In this document: positions 1-9,800 of the stretch, piece by piece
Position numbering within the stretch: the first letter of the stretch is position 1
Layout: the number at the start of each line of letters is the position of its first letter
DNA from: Methanomassiliicoccaceae archaeon
GTDB lineage: Archaea > Thermoplasmatota > Thermoplasmata > Methanomassiliicoccales > Methanomethylophilaceae
DNA: 64,000 nt
Direction: 5' to 3'
NCBI GenBank assembly: GCA_034928305.1
Contig: JAYFOZ010000001.1
Location: 62,001-126,000, forward strand
Notes under the pieces: model-generated
The model's input: only the letters and a program-made list of their open reading frames with translations
Told to the model about the DNA's origin: nothing
The model's database searches: none
Translations under genes and position numbers: made by a program

Positions 1-115
1 ATATCTTTAATATCAAGGAAATGGCATATCATAAATGCAAGAGAACTTGAGACGATGCAGGACCGGGCGTAGGCCGGCGGCATACGAAAAGAGGTCGAGT
101 CTTGTAGGAAGGGGA

Positions 116-436
116 ATGATGCTGGATACTGCAAGAATGGCATTTGAAAAAGTAGTTAAAAACATCAGGCGCGAATTCGATTTTATGAATGAACTCATAA
201 ATGAAACCCAAGGAAAGTGTAACGACATCATGAGAGGAGGTTTCGATGACGACATGTACGAGCTCCTGTACTCGATGATGGCGGCATCCAACCTCGCGAG
301 AAAATGGATGATGAAGATGAACAGATTAGATATTCCCGAGCTCCTAATAGATGAATATGATAAACTGATTCCTGCTATAGATGAGATACTGGAGTTTGGA
401 AAAACACGTCTCGGGAGGACCGAATTTGTTCTTTAA
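116..436 (+). CDS. hypothetical protein, 106 aa
   Basis: I do not recognise this family. The open frame extends upstream to 35, but the run AGGAAGGGG at 106-114 is a good ribosome binding site for the ATG at 116 (or the second ATG at 119), so I start there. The protein is mostly charged amphipathic helix with several Met-rich stretches (for example a YSMMAASNLARKWMMKMNR segment), has no signal peptide or membrane segment, and ends at a TAA at 434-436. It lies upstream of the CRISPR-Cas locus on the same strand, about 330 bp from the tracrRNA, so there is no evidence that it belongs to the system. It could be a small helical cytosolic protein of the host or of a mobile element. Confidence 0.5.
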   Translation: MMLDTARMAFEKVVKNIRREFDFMNELINETQGKCNDIMRGGFDDDMYELLYSMMAASNLARKWMMKMNRLDIPELLIDEYDKLIPAIDEILEFGKTRLGRTEFVL

Positions 437-761
437 CTCCGCAACCAGCACGCAACGGAGTAGATGTTCGGCCATCTTTCCTGCCATCTTTCTCATCGGG
501 ACCGCATATGATCGGCGGCCAATGCGCGGGCGAATGGGAAGGTCGCATAGAATGCAGGCGATATATGCAGATATGTTTCGAAAGCCATCGATGTCTGATG
601 AAAAATATGCTTTGAAGGAAGGAGGTCGATCAGCGTGGTCCATTCACAGTTCAGTGCACGATTTTTTCAATAGAACAAGAGGGGAGCAATTTCCACTCTT
701 CACTGAAAATCACAAATATCTTTAGCCAGCGTATAAGATTCACGCAAAAACATTTAAGGCA
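437..761. other. intergenic stretch without a convincing gene
   Basis: An open frame on the plus strand (381-725) starts inside the preceding gene and has unnatural composition; I see no ribosome binding site or family. T-rich runs on the minus strand near 742-751 and 762-771 may end the tracrRNA transcript that comes from the right. Confidence 0.4.
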
Positions 762-868
762 AAACAAGTGCTGTTGATTACGTCAGCGGTTGCACGACAT
801 GATATCCCGCCAAGTGCGGAGTCCCGAGGGACGGATTCGGCTATGCCTTATTTGAACTCGTGTTGACA
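762..868 (-). ncRNA. predicted tracrRNA for the type II-A Cas9
   Basis: Read on the minus strand from 868, the sequence begins TGTCAACACGAGTTCAAAT (868-850), an anti-repeat to the first 17 nt of the CRISPR repeat. GUUUGA of the repeat pairs with UCAAAU (one G-U), GUGUUGACA pairs with UGUCAACAC without a mismatch, and a GA / GAGU bulge separates them, the same layout as in the S. pyogenes crRNA:tracrRNA duplex. The anti-repeat is followed by AAGGC and a nexus-like hairpin (839-847, GGC-AUA-GCC), then two hairpins at 821-832 (GTCCC/GGGAC arms) and 807-819 (CCGC/GCGG arms). T-rich runs at 762-771 and 742-751 are plausible ends, so the 3' end is approximate. It is divergent from cas9. The fold and pairing are seen in the sequence; expression is inferred. 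Confidence 0.85.
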
Positions 869-885
869 CCAGACCATGGCGATCA

Positions 886-898
886 TCGGTTAAAAAGT
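886..898 (-). promoter_or_regulatory. candidate archaeal TATA box for tracrRNA
   Basis: On the minus strand this reads AACTTTTTAACCG, an A/T block centred about 25 nt before 868, where the anti-repeat starts. That spacing fits archaeal TATA-to-start distance, so transcription could begin right at the anti-repeat. It lies in the short gap before cas9, so tracrRNA and cas9 promoters may share this space. Weak consensus; inference only. Confidence 0.35.
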
Positions 899-913
899 TA
901 TGGGAGATTCAAT

Positions 914-3900
914 ATGAAGAAGATTTTTGGCGATTATTATCTTGGGCTGGACATAGGAACAGACTCTGTCGGTTGGGCAGTGACCGATCCGGATTATAAT
1001 ATACTCGAATTCAACAGAAAAGCGATGTGGGGGATCCACCTCTTCAAGAGCGGAGAGACTGCCGAAAAAAGGCGCTCACTAAGGACCGCTCGTCGCAGGC
1101 TTCAGAGACGGAAACAGAGGATATCATTGCTCAGGGACCTCTTCAGGGATGAGATCAATGCTGTAGATCCGGGCTTTTATGATAGATTGGACAGCAGCCG
1201 TCTGCAGTCGGAAGATCGGAACGATATAGACAAAGGTACTTTTTTGAGCGAAATCGGCCTTCAGGACCCATATCTGAACAAAAAATATCCTACAATCTAT
1301 CATCTTCGCCACGACCTTATGACATCTGATGCCAAGCCCGACATTAGATTAGTTTACATGGCTGCACATCACATCATCAAAAACCGGGGCCACTTCTTAT
1401 TCGACGGCCTTTCGGATAATGCCGAAATACCGGATTTCAATACGATTTTCGATGAATTCCAGGCATACCTGACAGATGAATTCGGGATAGAGATGTCGGT
1501 GAAAGAGAACATAGGCGAGATAAAAAGTGCTCTTCTGGACAGGTCTGCAGGAATAACCGATAAAGGCCGCATGCTGCAGAGGCTATTTTCTGTCGAATCT
1601 GCAGAGCAAAAAGCGGTAGCTACACTTCTGGCGGGAGGGACAGTATCCATGGATAAGCTGTTCCAGGACGAAGAGCTTAAAGAAATCAAGGTTACGTTCA
1701 AGGGCACATCGTTCGAGGACAGTCGTTCGGAGCTCGAAGACTTCCTCGGCCCGGAGAAGATGCAACTATTGAATCTAATGAAGCAGATTTTTGATTGGTC
1801 GATTTTATCGGGGTTGCTTTCCGAAAGCAATACAATATCCGAGGCCAAGATTAAACAGTACAATCAGCACAGGATCGACCTCAAACAGCTTAAATCGGTC
1901 GTCCGCGAACATTCCATGAACAAATATGGAGATATGCGACTTTATAACGAGATTTTCAAGTCGGATATCGAGAATAATTATTGTTTTTATTCAGGGGTCA
2001 CCAAAAAACTGCAGGACTTTAAGAACGAAAAGTGTACTCAGGATGATTTCTGCACATCCCTGTCAAAAAAACTAGAAGGATTCGACTTCGGTCAGAATGA
2101 AGCGACCAGGATTATGGGCGAGCGCATAGGCAACAAGACATTCATGCCCAAACAGGTATCAAAGGAAAATAGTGTGATACCCAACATTCTGCACAAAAAG
2201 GAGCTTACAGCGATCTTGGACAAAGCTTCGAAGCATTATCCGTTCCTTCTCGAGAAGGACGATTCTGGTTTATCCGTCAAAGAAAAGATTGAGATCATGT
2301 GCTCTTTCCGTATACCGTATTTCGTCGGACCGCTGAATCCGGATTCGGAACGCGCATGGGCCGTCCGCAAGTCGGGGGAACGCGTCACGCCGTGGAATTT
2401 TGAACAGGTGATCGATCTGGAGGAAAGCTCTGTCAAATTCATCGACCGGTTGATCGGCAAATGCTCATATCTCCATGGCGAAAAAGTCGTGCCAAAACAA
2501 TCCATCATTTACTCCAGGTATATGCTATACAACGAACTTAACAATATCAAAGTTAACGGCGAGCGCATAGATCCCAAGCTCAAATTGGAAATCGTACGCG
2601 AGCTCTTCGAAACAGATCGTCCCAAAAAGGTCACAGTGAAAACACTTGGCGAGTTCATAAGTGCGAAAACCGGGATTAAAGGTGCAGCGATCGAGGGCAT
2701 AGATGTCAACGTAAAGGCTAACCTGCGCTCTGAAATGCAGATTCGCAAAATAATCGGAGACAAATCCAAGAATATACAGATGGCAGAGGACATCATTCGA
2801 TGCATCACAATATTCGGCGACGAACGCAAGAGGCTCAGGGCAAGACTAGAATCCGATTATTCAGAGTTGTTGTCGAAGCAGGAAATCGAATCGCTGTCTA
2901 AGCTGAAATACGAAGATTGGGGCAGACTATCGGAGCGGTTACTGACAGGGATAGTCCACAAATGGAACGACGGTCAATCGCTCAACATTCTGAACGCTCT
3001 CGAGCAGACGAACCGCAACCTTATGGAGTTGCTGTCCAAAGACTACACATATGCCGAGCAGATCGATGCGATCAATTCACAGCGCGGAGAAAAGCATTCC
3101 GGGCAGATCTCATACGATATGGTGGAAGATCTTTACTGCTCCCCTGCCGTAAAACGTGGAATATGGAGGGCGCTTTCAATAATAAATGAAATCCTGAAGA
3201 TAACCGGACGTCCTCCCAAAAAGGTGTTTATAGAGACCACACGCGAAGACCAGGCAATCAAGAAGAAACCGGACTCCAGGAAAGAGAATCTTATCCGTCT
3301 TTATAAAAATTGCAAGGACCAGGAGCGCGATTGGGCGGCCGAGATCGGCGGAATAGACGAGGGCAGATTCCGTGGCAAGAAGCTTTACGCATACTATACG
3401 CAGATGGGAAGATGCATGTATTGCGGCAAGAGCATTGACCTCAACAGTCTGGGCAGCGACGACAGCGATATGGACCATATATTCCCTCAGTCGAAGAAGA
3501 CCGACGACAGCGTCCATAACAACATGGTGCTGGTCTGCAAAAACTGCAATATGAGCAAAAGCGATAAGTACCCGATACCGCAGGAATGGCAGAACAAGAT
3601 GGGCGCTCATTGGAAATATCTGCTCGAATGCGGCCTCATCTCCAAAGAAAAATACAGCAGGCTCACTCGCAATAGTGAGCTTACAGATTCGGAACTGAGC
3701 GACTTTATCAACAGACAGTTGGTGGAAACCAGCCAGTCGGTGAAAGCGGTGGCGGAGGTCACGAAGCAGGTATTCGGTAAAGATTCGGATATAGTCTATG
3801 TCAAAGGTGGCAACGTAAGCAGATTCAGACAGGAATACGGTTATGTCAAGGCCCGCAACGTGAACGACTATCATCATGCCAAAGACGCATACCTGAACAT

Positions 3901-4915
3901 TGTCGTGGGAAACGTCTACGACGTGAAGTTTACGAAAAATCCGATAAGAATCATTACAGGAGAGAAGTACAACCTTAACCGGATGTTCGATTACGATGTC
4001 AGAAGGAACGGCGTGACCGCCTGGATATCAGGTGAAAGCGGGACAGGAGCGACGGTATCAAAATACATGCGCCGCAACAACATCCGATACACCAGAAGCC
4101 CGTACAAGAATACCGGGAAGTTATTCGACGTGAACATAATGAAGAAGGGACTCGGCCAGTACCCGATAAGCACGGGTCTGCCGATCGACAGATACGGCGG
4201 ATACAACAAGGTGAGCGGATCTCACTTTGCGCTCGTTGAACATGGCGATAAGGGAAAACGTAAAAGGACCCTGGAAAGTGTCCCGGTACTTTTAGCATCC
4301 AAAGAAATGGGACGTGAAGAATTGAATGAATTCTTCAGGTCGTCAGGCCTTGTAGAACCGGACGTGCGCATCGAATGCATCAAGATGGACGCCATGATGG
4401 AAATCAACGGATTCAGGGCCACAATAACCGGAAGATCCAACGAACGTATAATATCCATGGGCGCCGAGCAATTGATATTACCATATGATGTTTATGATTA
4501 CTGCAGGTCGATCTATAATTTCGTCGATGCCAAAAAAGCCACACGCAACAAAGTGCGTGCATCAGACTACAGAATCACTTCGGAAATGAACAATGCGACA
4601 TATGATGTTCTGATGGGGAAGCTAAATGGCAGATATGCTGGTTTGCTCCCTCTCTCTACCCAACAAAAGACGTTGATGTCCGGGCGTGAAGCATTCATGG
4701 GAAAAGATTTAGAAACGCAGGCAAACGTCCTCAGCGAGATACTGTCGATTTTCCAGTGTAACTCAAATAAAGCAGATCTTCGCGAAATAGGCGGCGGGAA
4801 GAACGTGGGGGCGCTAGTGTTGAATAATAATGTTCTCAAATATAGATCGTTTTTCATGATCAACCAATCACCTTCCGGATTATTTGAGACCAGAACGGAC
4901 CTTAAAACGATATGA
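914..4915 (+). CDS. cas9: CRISPR-associated endonuclease Cas9, type II-A
   Basis: RNA-guided DNA endonuclease, 1333 aa, close to the 1368 aa of S. pyogenes Cas9. The open frame extends up to 860, but that extension overlaps the tracrRNA anti-repeat; the ATG at 914 has GGGAG at 903-907 and gives the usual short N-terminus before RuvC-I. Visible: RuvC-I YYLGLDIGTDSVGWAV (D13), arginine-rich bridge helix RSLRTARRRLQRRKQR, a long alpha-helical REC region, RuvC-II KVFIETTRED (E774), HNH with DMDHIFPQS (D854, H855) and RuvC-III NDYHHAKDAYLNIVVGNVY (H988, D991), then a PAM-interacting C-terminus. All catalytic residues are present, so it should cut both strands. The HNH domain has CMYC and CKNC pairs likely to bind zinc, which SpCas9 lacks. 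The TGA stop overlaps the cas1 ATG. Its PAM cannot be read from sequence. Cas9 in archaea is rare, so bacterial transfer is likely. Confidence 0.97.
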   Translation: MKKIFGDYYLGLDIGTDSVGWAVTDPDYNILEFNRKAMWGIHLFKSGETAEKRRSLRTARRRLQRRKQRISLLRDLFRDEINAVDPGFYDRLDSSRLQSEDRNDIDKGTFLSEIGLQDPYLNKKYPTIYHLRHDLMTSDAKPDIRLVYMAAHHIIKNRGHFLFDGLSDNAEIPDFNTIFDEFQAYLTDEFGIEMSVKENIGEIKSALLDRSAGITDKGRMLQRLFSVESAEQKAVATLLAGGTVSMDKLFQDEELKEIKVTFKGTSFEDSRSELEDFLGPEKMQLLNLMKQIFDWSILSGLLSESNTISEAKIKQYNQHRIDLKQLKSVVREHSMNKYGDMRLYNEIFKSDIENNYCFYSGVTKKLQDFKNEKCTQDDFCTSLSKKLEGFDFGQNEATRIMGERIGNKTFMPKQVSKENSVIPNILHKKELTAILDKASKHYPFLLEKDDSGLSVKEKIEIMCSFRIPYFVGPLNPDSERAWAVRKSGERVTPWNFEQVIDLEESSVKFIDRLIGKCSYLHGEKVVPKQSIIYSRYMLYNELNNIKVNGERIDPKLKLEIVRELFETDRPKKVTVKTLGEFISAKTGIKGAAIEGIDVNVKANLRSEMQIRKIIGDKSKNIQMAEDIIRCITIFGDERKRLRARLESDYSELLSKQEIESLSKLKYEDWGRLSERLLTGIVHKWNDGQSLNILNALEQTNRNLMELLSKDYTYAEQIDAINSQRGEKHSGQISYDMVEDLYCSPAVKRGIWRALSIINEILKITGRPPKKVFIETTREDQAIKKKPDSRKENLIRLYKNCKDQERDWAAEIGGIDEGRFRGKKLYAYYTQMGRCMYCGKSIDLNSLGSDDSDMDHIFPQSKKTDDSVHNNMVLVCKNCNMSKSDKYPIPQEWQNKMGAHWKYLLECGLISKEKYSRLTRNSELTDSELSDFINRQLVETSQSVKAVAEVTKQVFGKDSDIVYVKGGNVSRFRQEYGYVKARNVNDYHHAKDAYLNIVVGNVYDVKFTKNPIRIITGEKYNLNRMFDYDVRRNGVTAWISGESGTGATVSKYMRRNNIRYTRSPYKNTGKLFDVNIMKKGLGQYPISTGLPIDRYGGYNKVSGSHFALVEHGDKGKRKRTLESVPVLLASKEMGREELNEFFRSSGLVEPDVRIECIKMDAMMEINGFRATITGRSNERIISMGAEQLILPYDVYDYCRSIYNFVDAKKATRNKVRASDYRITSEMNNATYDVLMGKLNGRYAGLLPLSTQQKTLMSGREAFMGKDLETQANVLSEILSIFQCNSNKADLREIGGGKNVGALVLNNNVLKYRSFFMINQSPSGLFETRTDLKTI

Positions 4916-5808
4916 CATGGAGAATAGTCGAGATAGCCAGCAACTGCAAGTTGGAGTTGAAGCTAAATTACATGGTCGTCAGAGGAGAGGAGACAAGGCG
5001 GGTACACGTTTCAGAGATAGCGGTGCTGATACTCGAGAACACGATGATCTCAATGACTGCTTCCTTGATATGTGAGCTGACGAAAAGAAAGGTAAAGATT
5101 ATTTTCTGTGATGAAAGGCGCAACCCATATGGCGAACTTACACCATATTACGGATCGCACGATTCTGTTGACAAATTAAGAAAGCAGATAAAGTGGAACC
5201 CCGAAAAGACATGTCTTCAGTGGACCGAGATTGTTAGAAATAAAATCATAAAACAAATGAACCTGCTTTTAAAGAGAGGTCATTCCGATCAGGCTTCAAT
5301 GCTTGCCGGTTATATTGAGGATATGACAGTGAACGACACAACAAATCGAGAGGGGCACGCAGCTAAGGTCTACTTTAATGCCCTTTTCGGCAAGGATTTC
5401 TCCAGGGATGCGGACAATGTGATTAACGCATGTCTGAATTATGGATATTCCATTTTACTTTCTGCGTTCAACAGAGAAATCTCATCAAATGGGTATTCGA
5501 CTCAACTAGGGATATTTCATGACAACATGTTTAATCCGTTCAATTTGGCCAGCGATCTGATGGAGCCATTCAGGCCGCTGGTCGATGAATGTGTACTAGA
5601 TATGGGATGCGATTTATTAGGGCCCGAGGAGAAGAGGAAACTGGTAGATATTTTGAATAAGAAAGTATCGATCGGTCATAACAACAACTATCTTATCAAC
5701 GCCATTAAAATTTACACAAAATCGTTTTTCGATTCTATAGACGCCGACGATATCTCGAAGATGATGTTCTATGAGGATGAGATTCATGAGAGTAATGGTT
5801 TTCTTTGA
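4912..5808 (+). CDS. cas1: CRISPR integrase Cas1, type II-A
   Basis: Integrase that, with Cas2, inserts new spacers at the leader end of the array. 298 aa, the normal size. It closely follows the type II-A pattern: N-terminal TWRIVEIASNCKLELKLNYMVV, IIFCDERRNPYGELTPYYGSHDS, the NREGHAAKVYF motif holding the catalytic Glu, and FHDNMFNPFNLASDLMEPFRPLVD holding the catalytic His and second acid. The ATG overlaps the cas9 stop (ATGA), so it is probably translationally coupled; the 3' end overlaps cas2 by 23 nt. It resembles bacterial streptococcal Cas1 far more than the Cas1 proteins of archaeal type I or III systems (family knowledge), in keeping with transfer of the whole module from a bacterium. 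Confidence 0.96.
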   Translation: MTWRIVEIASNCKLELKLNYMVVRGEETRRVHVSEIAVLILENTMISMTASLICELTKRKVKIIFCDERRNPYGELTPYYGSHDSVDKLRKQIKWNPEKTCLQWTEIVRNKIIKQMNLLLKRGHSDQASMLAGYIEDMTVNDTTNREGHAAKVYFNALFGKDFSRDADNVINACLNYGYSILLSAFNREISSNGYSTQLGIFHDNMFNPFNLASDLMEPFRPLVDECVLDMGCDLLGPEEKRKLVDILNKKVSIGHNNNYLINAIKIYTKSFFDSIDADDISKMMFYEDEIHESNGFL

Positions 5809-6091
5809 CCTTCCAGTGCTGACAAAGCAAAACAGGATTCACTACAGCAGATTCAGAAAATATTTGATCGGTGAAGGTTTCGTGATGATGCAGAAGTCAG
5901 TATATTCAAAAATCACTTTGAACGGAACAGCTTCGGATACTGTTATAAAAAATCTGAGTGGGCACAAGCCGCCCGATGGAGTCATTCAGATTCTGACAAT
6001 AACGGAGAGGCAATTTCAGAGCATTGAATATTTGATCGGGGAAGGGCAGAAAGAAGTTATTGACACCCAGCAAAGGTTGGTTGTACTATGA
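5786..6091 (+). CDS. cas2: CRISPR adaptation protein Cas2, type II-A
   Basis: Small ferredoxin-fold partner of Cas1 in spacer integration, 101 aa from the ATG at 5786. The open frame goes further up to 5771, but MRVMVFFDLPV is the usual Cas2 beginning (first beta strand with the conserved Asp), so I use the inner ATG. The next segment, NRIHYSRFRKYLIGEGFVMMQKSVYSK, is typical of the type II-A branch. It overlaps the end of cas1 by 23 nt and its stop overlaps the csn2 ATG, showing one tightly coupled operon. Confidence 0.95.
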   Translation: MRVMVFFDLPVLTKQNRIHYSRFRKYLIGEGFVMMQKSVYSKITLNGTASDTVIKNLSGHKPPDGVIQILTITERQFQSIEYLIGEGQKEVIDTQQRLVVL

Positions 6092-6768
6092 AGTTGTCCC
6101 ACAGCACGCTGGAGTATCCAATTTCCTTCGAAGACGGAATCATCAACGTCCTAGTGGTAGAAAATCCTCGGCAGATGTCCAAATACATATCAGATATAAA
6201 GTCGCAGATCGACGGTTTCGAAGGAGAATTCGTATTGTCGGAGGCCGATAGACCGGTGACGATGTCCGAGAAAGTAGATCTGTTGCTCGATCCATTTTCA
6301 CTTAATCCTAATTCTCGTGAAGCAATTAATTCAGTCTATGGCGCTTTGAGTAATAGATCAAAAGACGAGGCCCATTATATTGAAACTAATGCCATGCTCG
6401 CTGGTATCGAAAGCCATATCGTCCATCTGCTGGACGAACAGGATGATCTTTTAAAAGTTACCGACGAAATCAACATATCAAATATTTTGAAGTCTCTCGG
6501 CGTAAAATTCATCATATCTGGTGAATCGTTGCTCGAATCCATCTGTGATTATCTGGCAGTCGTTACAAAATATTCAAAAATCAAGCTTTTTATTTTTGTA
6601 AATATCAAATCATATCTGAATTCTGAAGATTTATCGCTGCTGTACGATCATATTTCTTACCAGAAGCAAAAAGTACTTTTCATAGAAGGATGCGACTCGC
6701 ACTCACTCAAAGGGGAAAGAATCATAATTGTCGACGAAGACTTGTGTGAAATTCATAAACGCGGATAA
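6088..6768 (+). CDS. csn2: CRISPR adaptation protein Csn2
   Basis: Csn2 forms a tetrameric ring around DNA ends and is needed for spacer uptake in type II-A systems; its presence is what defines subtype II-A. The protein is 226 aa, like short Csn2 forms of about 220 aa. It starts KLSHSTLEYPISFEDGIINVLVVENPRQM, contains LVVEN- and LLLDPFSLNPNS-type segments and ends with a strand-rich part (KIKLFIFVNIKSYLNSEDLS... KVLFIEG) matching the degenerate P-loop fold of the family. ATG overlaps the cas2 stop (ATGA). It is the last gene before the leader and the array. Sequence conservation of Csn2 is low, but gene position, size and motifs agree. Confidence 0.88.
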   Translation: MKLSHSTLEYPISFEDGIINVLVVENPRQMSKYISDIKSQIDGFEGEFVLSEADRPVTMSEKVDLLLDPFSLNPNSREAINSVYGALSNRSKDEAHYIETNAMLAGIESHIVHLLDEQDDLLKVTDEINISNILKSLGVKFIISGESLLESICDYLAVVTKYSKIKLFIFVNIKSYLNSEDLSLLYDHISYQKQKVLFIEGCDSHSLKGERIIIVDEDLCEIHKRG

Positions 6769-6840
6769 CTTTTTTGAAATCTTCAAAGAGAAGTTTTTGT
6801 TTGAAATATGCAAAAAAACACAATCGGAAAACTATTTGAG
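6769..6840 (+). promoter_or_regulatory. CRISPR leader with ATTTGAG anchor
   Basis: A/T-rich 72-bp stretch between csn2 and the first repeat. Its last seven bases (6834-6840) are ATTTGAG, the leader-end motif reported for many bacterial type II-A leaders and used to place new spacers at the first repeat. AAATAT at 6804-6809 is a possible archaeal TATA box about 27 bp before the leader-repeat junction. The degenerate repeat at the far end of the array confirms that this is the growing end. Confidence 0.85.
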
Positions 6841-9800
6841 GTTTGAGAGTGTTGACAAATAATAGAGGTCTCAATCGATGGGCAAGACAACAAGAGCCAA
6901 AGTAATGTTTGAGAGTGTTGACAAATAATAGAGGTCTCAATCTAAGAATAGAAATCACAAGGTGGAAAAATGGTTTGAGAGTGTTGACAAATAATAGAGG
7001 TCTCAATCGTAAGCAGACAGCACGCAGATTCCTAGATCGTTTGAGAGTGTTGACAAATAATAGAGGTCTCAATCTTAGGTCCTACAATATTAACGTGGGT
7101 GGGTGTTTGAGAGTGTTGACAAATAATAGAGGTCTCAATCACACATTTGAGGCAATGCGTTTAAACCTGTGTTTGAGAGTGTTGACAAATAATAGAGGTC
7201 TCAATCGTGTCATATTTATAATGAGGCCCAAACTGAGTTTGAGAGTGTTGACAAATAATAGAGGTCTCAATCCACCCATAACCGCTGTTGAGGGATTCCC
7301 CAGTTTGAGAGTGTTGACAAATAATAGAGGTCTCAATCGCACATAACGCGCGTCTGTCCAAGATGATTGTTTGAGAGTGTTGACAAATAATAGAGGTCTC
7401 AATCCCCGATTTCTTAGAGAAAGAGTACGCGATAGTTTGAGAGTGTTGACAAATAATAGAGGTCTCAATCTGATTTAGATCTAGACGTCGGCTTATCATC
7501 GTTTGAGAGTGTTGACAAATAATAGAGGTCTCAATCTGGGGAGTAAGAATTAAAATAGAGAGGTGGGTTTGAGAGTGTTGACAAATAATAGAGGTCTCAA
7601 TCTCGAAGTGATCGCTGACGTACCTTATAGCAGTTTGAGAGTGTTGACAAATAATAGAGGTCTCAATCGAATAGCCGATGGAGTAGCCGATAATGATGGT
7701 TTGAGAGTGTTGACAAATAATAGAGGTCTCAATCTTCAGAAACACAGGAATCGATAGAGAGGATGGTTTGAGAGTGTTGACAAATAATAGAGGTCTCAAT
7801 CCCTGGGCGCGAGCATAGCGTGGGTACCGATGTTTGAGAGTGTTGACAAATAATAGAGGTCTCAATCATATCCCTGCACTGGGATACAAGGACATAAGTT
7901 TGAGAGTGTTGACAAATAATAGAGGTCTCAATCAAAGTAGATCACAACAACACCGACGAATATGTTTGAGAGTGTTGACAAATAATAGAGGTCTCAATCA
8001 TATTCGGCGTGAAATACTGTAAGTCCATCGTTTGAGAGTGTTGACAAATAATAGAGGTCTCAATCTACTCATGAGTTTGAGCGTTTGGGATGGCTGTTTG
8101 AGAGTGTTGACAAATAATAGAGGTCTCAATCGACAGGGATGGCCATCGTTGCAGGGTCTGCGTTTGAGAGTGTTGACAAATAATAGAGGTCTCAATCTCC
8201 GGCCGGGGTTTCGATACTGCAGTATACGTTTGAGAGTGTTGACAAATAATAGAGGTCTCAATCCACACAGATCATCCAGTATCGACGGGCCGGGTTTGAG
8301 AGTGTTGACAAATAATAGAGGTCTCAATCGGAAACTGCGAGATAGAGGCCTTCAGTAACGTTTGAGAGTGTTGACAAATAATAGAGGTCTCAATCCGACC
8401 ATACTCGGCATATCGGCCCTGGAGGGTTTGAGAGTGTTGACAAATAATAGAGGTCTCAATCGCTGTGGCCGAATTTGAGAGGGAACTAATCGTTTGAGAG
8501 TGTTGACAAATAATAGAGGTCTCAATCAACCGGCGCGAGTTGCAGGATGGTATGATGGTTTGAGAGTGTTGACAAATAATAGAGGTCTCAATCACGTCTC
8601 ACCGTTTATTTCCTGTCTTGCATGTTTGAGAGTGTTGACAAATAATAGAGGTCTCAATCAACACACATTGAGAGAGTGGGAAAAAATAAGTTTGAGAGTG
8701 TTGACAAATAATAGAGGTCTCAATCGAAGTCCTACAACGACATGATATCTGACCTGTTTGAGAGTGTTGACAAATAATAGAGGTCTCAATCCACAGGACG
8801 TTTACACATGCAAGTAATGCTGTTTGAGAGTGTTGACAAATAATAGAGGTCTCAATCCGCGAAGATAGGAGGCATACAAGTGTATTAGTTTGAGAGTGTT
8901 GACAAATAATAGAGGTCTCAATCAGGTCTCCGAAGGGTATCTTATCAGATATGGTTTGAGAGTGTTGACAAATAATAGAGGTCTCAATCCTGGTCGATGA
9001 GGTCCTGCCTGCGGGCGTGGTTTGAGAGTGTTGACAAATAATAGAGGTCTCAATCGTTCTGCGATTCGTCCAGAACGAATGCTATGTTTGAGAGTGTTGA
9101 CAAATAATAGAGGTCTCAATCATAAATTTCGTCGTTCAGACCGATGGAAACGTTTGAGAGTGTTGACAAATAATAGAGGTCTCAATCCGCTACATAGGAG
9201 AGTAAGATTATGGGAATGTTTGAGAGTGTTGACAAATAATAGAGGTCTCAATCGATTTTGCTAATATCTTCATTGTCGAACGTGTTTGAGAGTGTTGACA
9301 AATAATAGAGGTCTCAATCCGCCCCCACACTTGGGATAGTATTTACACAGTTTGAGAGTGTTGACAAATAATAGAGGTCTCAATCCTATGTAATAGGGCG
9401 CACACGCTGGGCCAGGTTTGAGAGTGTTGACAAATAATAGAGGTCTCAATCAATATCGAATCATCGACTACTACGACGTCCGTTTGAGAGTGTTGACAAA
9501 TAATAGAGGTCTCAATCTGGGGGAAAACGGCCACAAGAGGCCCGTGGGTTTGAGAGTGTTGACAAATAATAGAGGTCTCAATCTGTCGCCGATCTCCACA
9601 CCCATCTTATCGCGTTTGAGAGTGTTGACAAATAATAGAGGTCTCAATCTAAGCCATATGAGAAAGCTGGCGGGGTTGTGTTTGAGAGTGTTGACAAATA
9701 ATAGAGGTCTCAATCCAAAAACGGCCCGTGCGGGCTGGTGGCGGGGTTTGAGAGTGTTGACAAATAATAGAGGTCTCAATCATTCGTATCGGCGAGTTAT

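Noticed and set aside
381-725. Open frame of 114 codons after the first gene
   Set aside because: Starts inside the previous gene, has no start signal and no recognisable composition.
860-913. Upstream extension of cas9 to 860 (18 more residues)
   Set aside because: It overlaps the tracrRNA anti-repeat and is not part of the Cas9 N-terminus; the ATG at 914 has a ribosome binding site.
6088-6768. Cas4-type adaptation gene after cas2 (subtype II-B)
   Set aside because: No Cys cluster or RecB nuclease motif; length and strand pattern fit Csn2.
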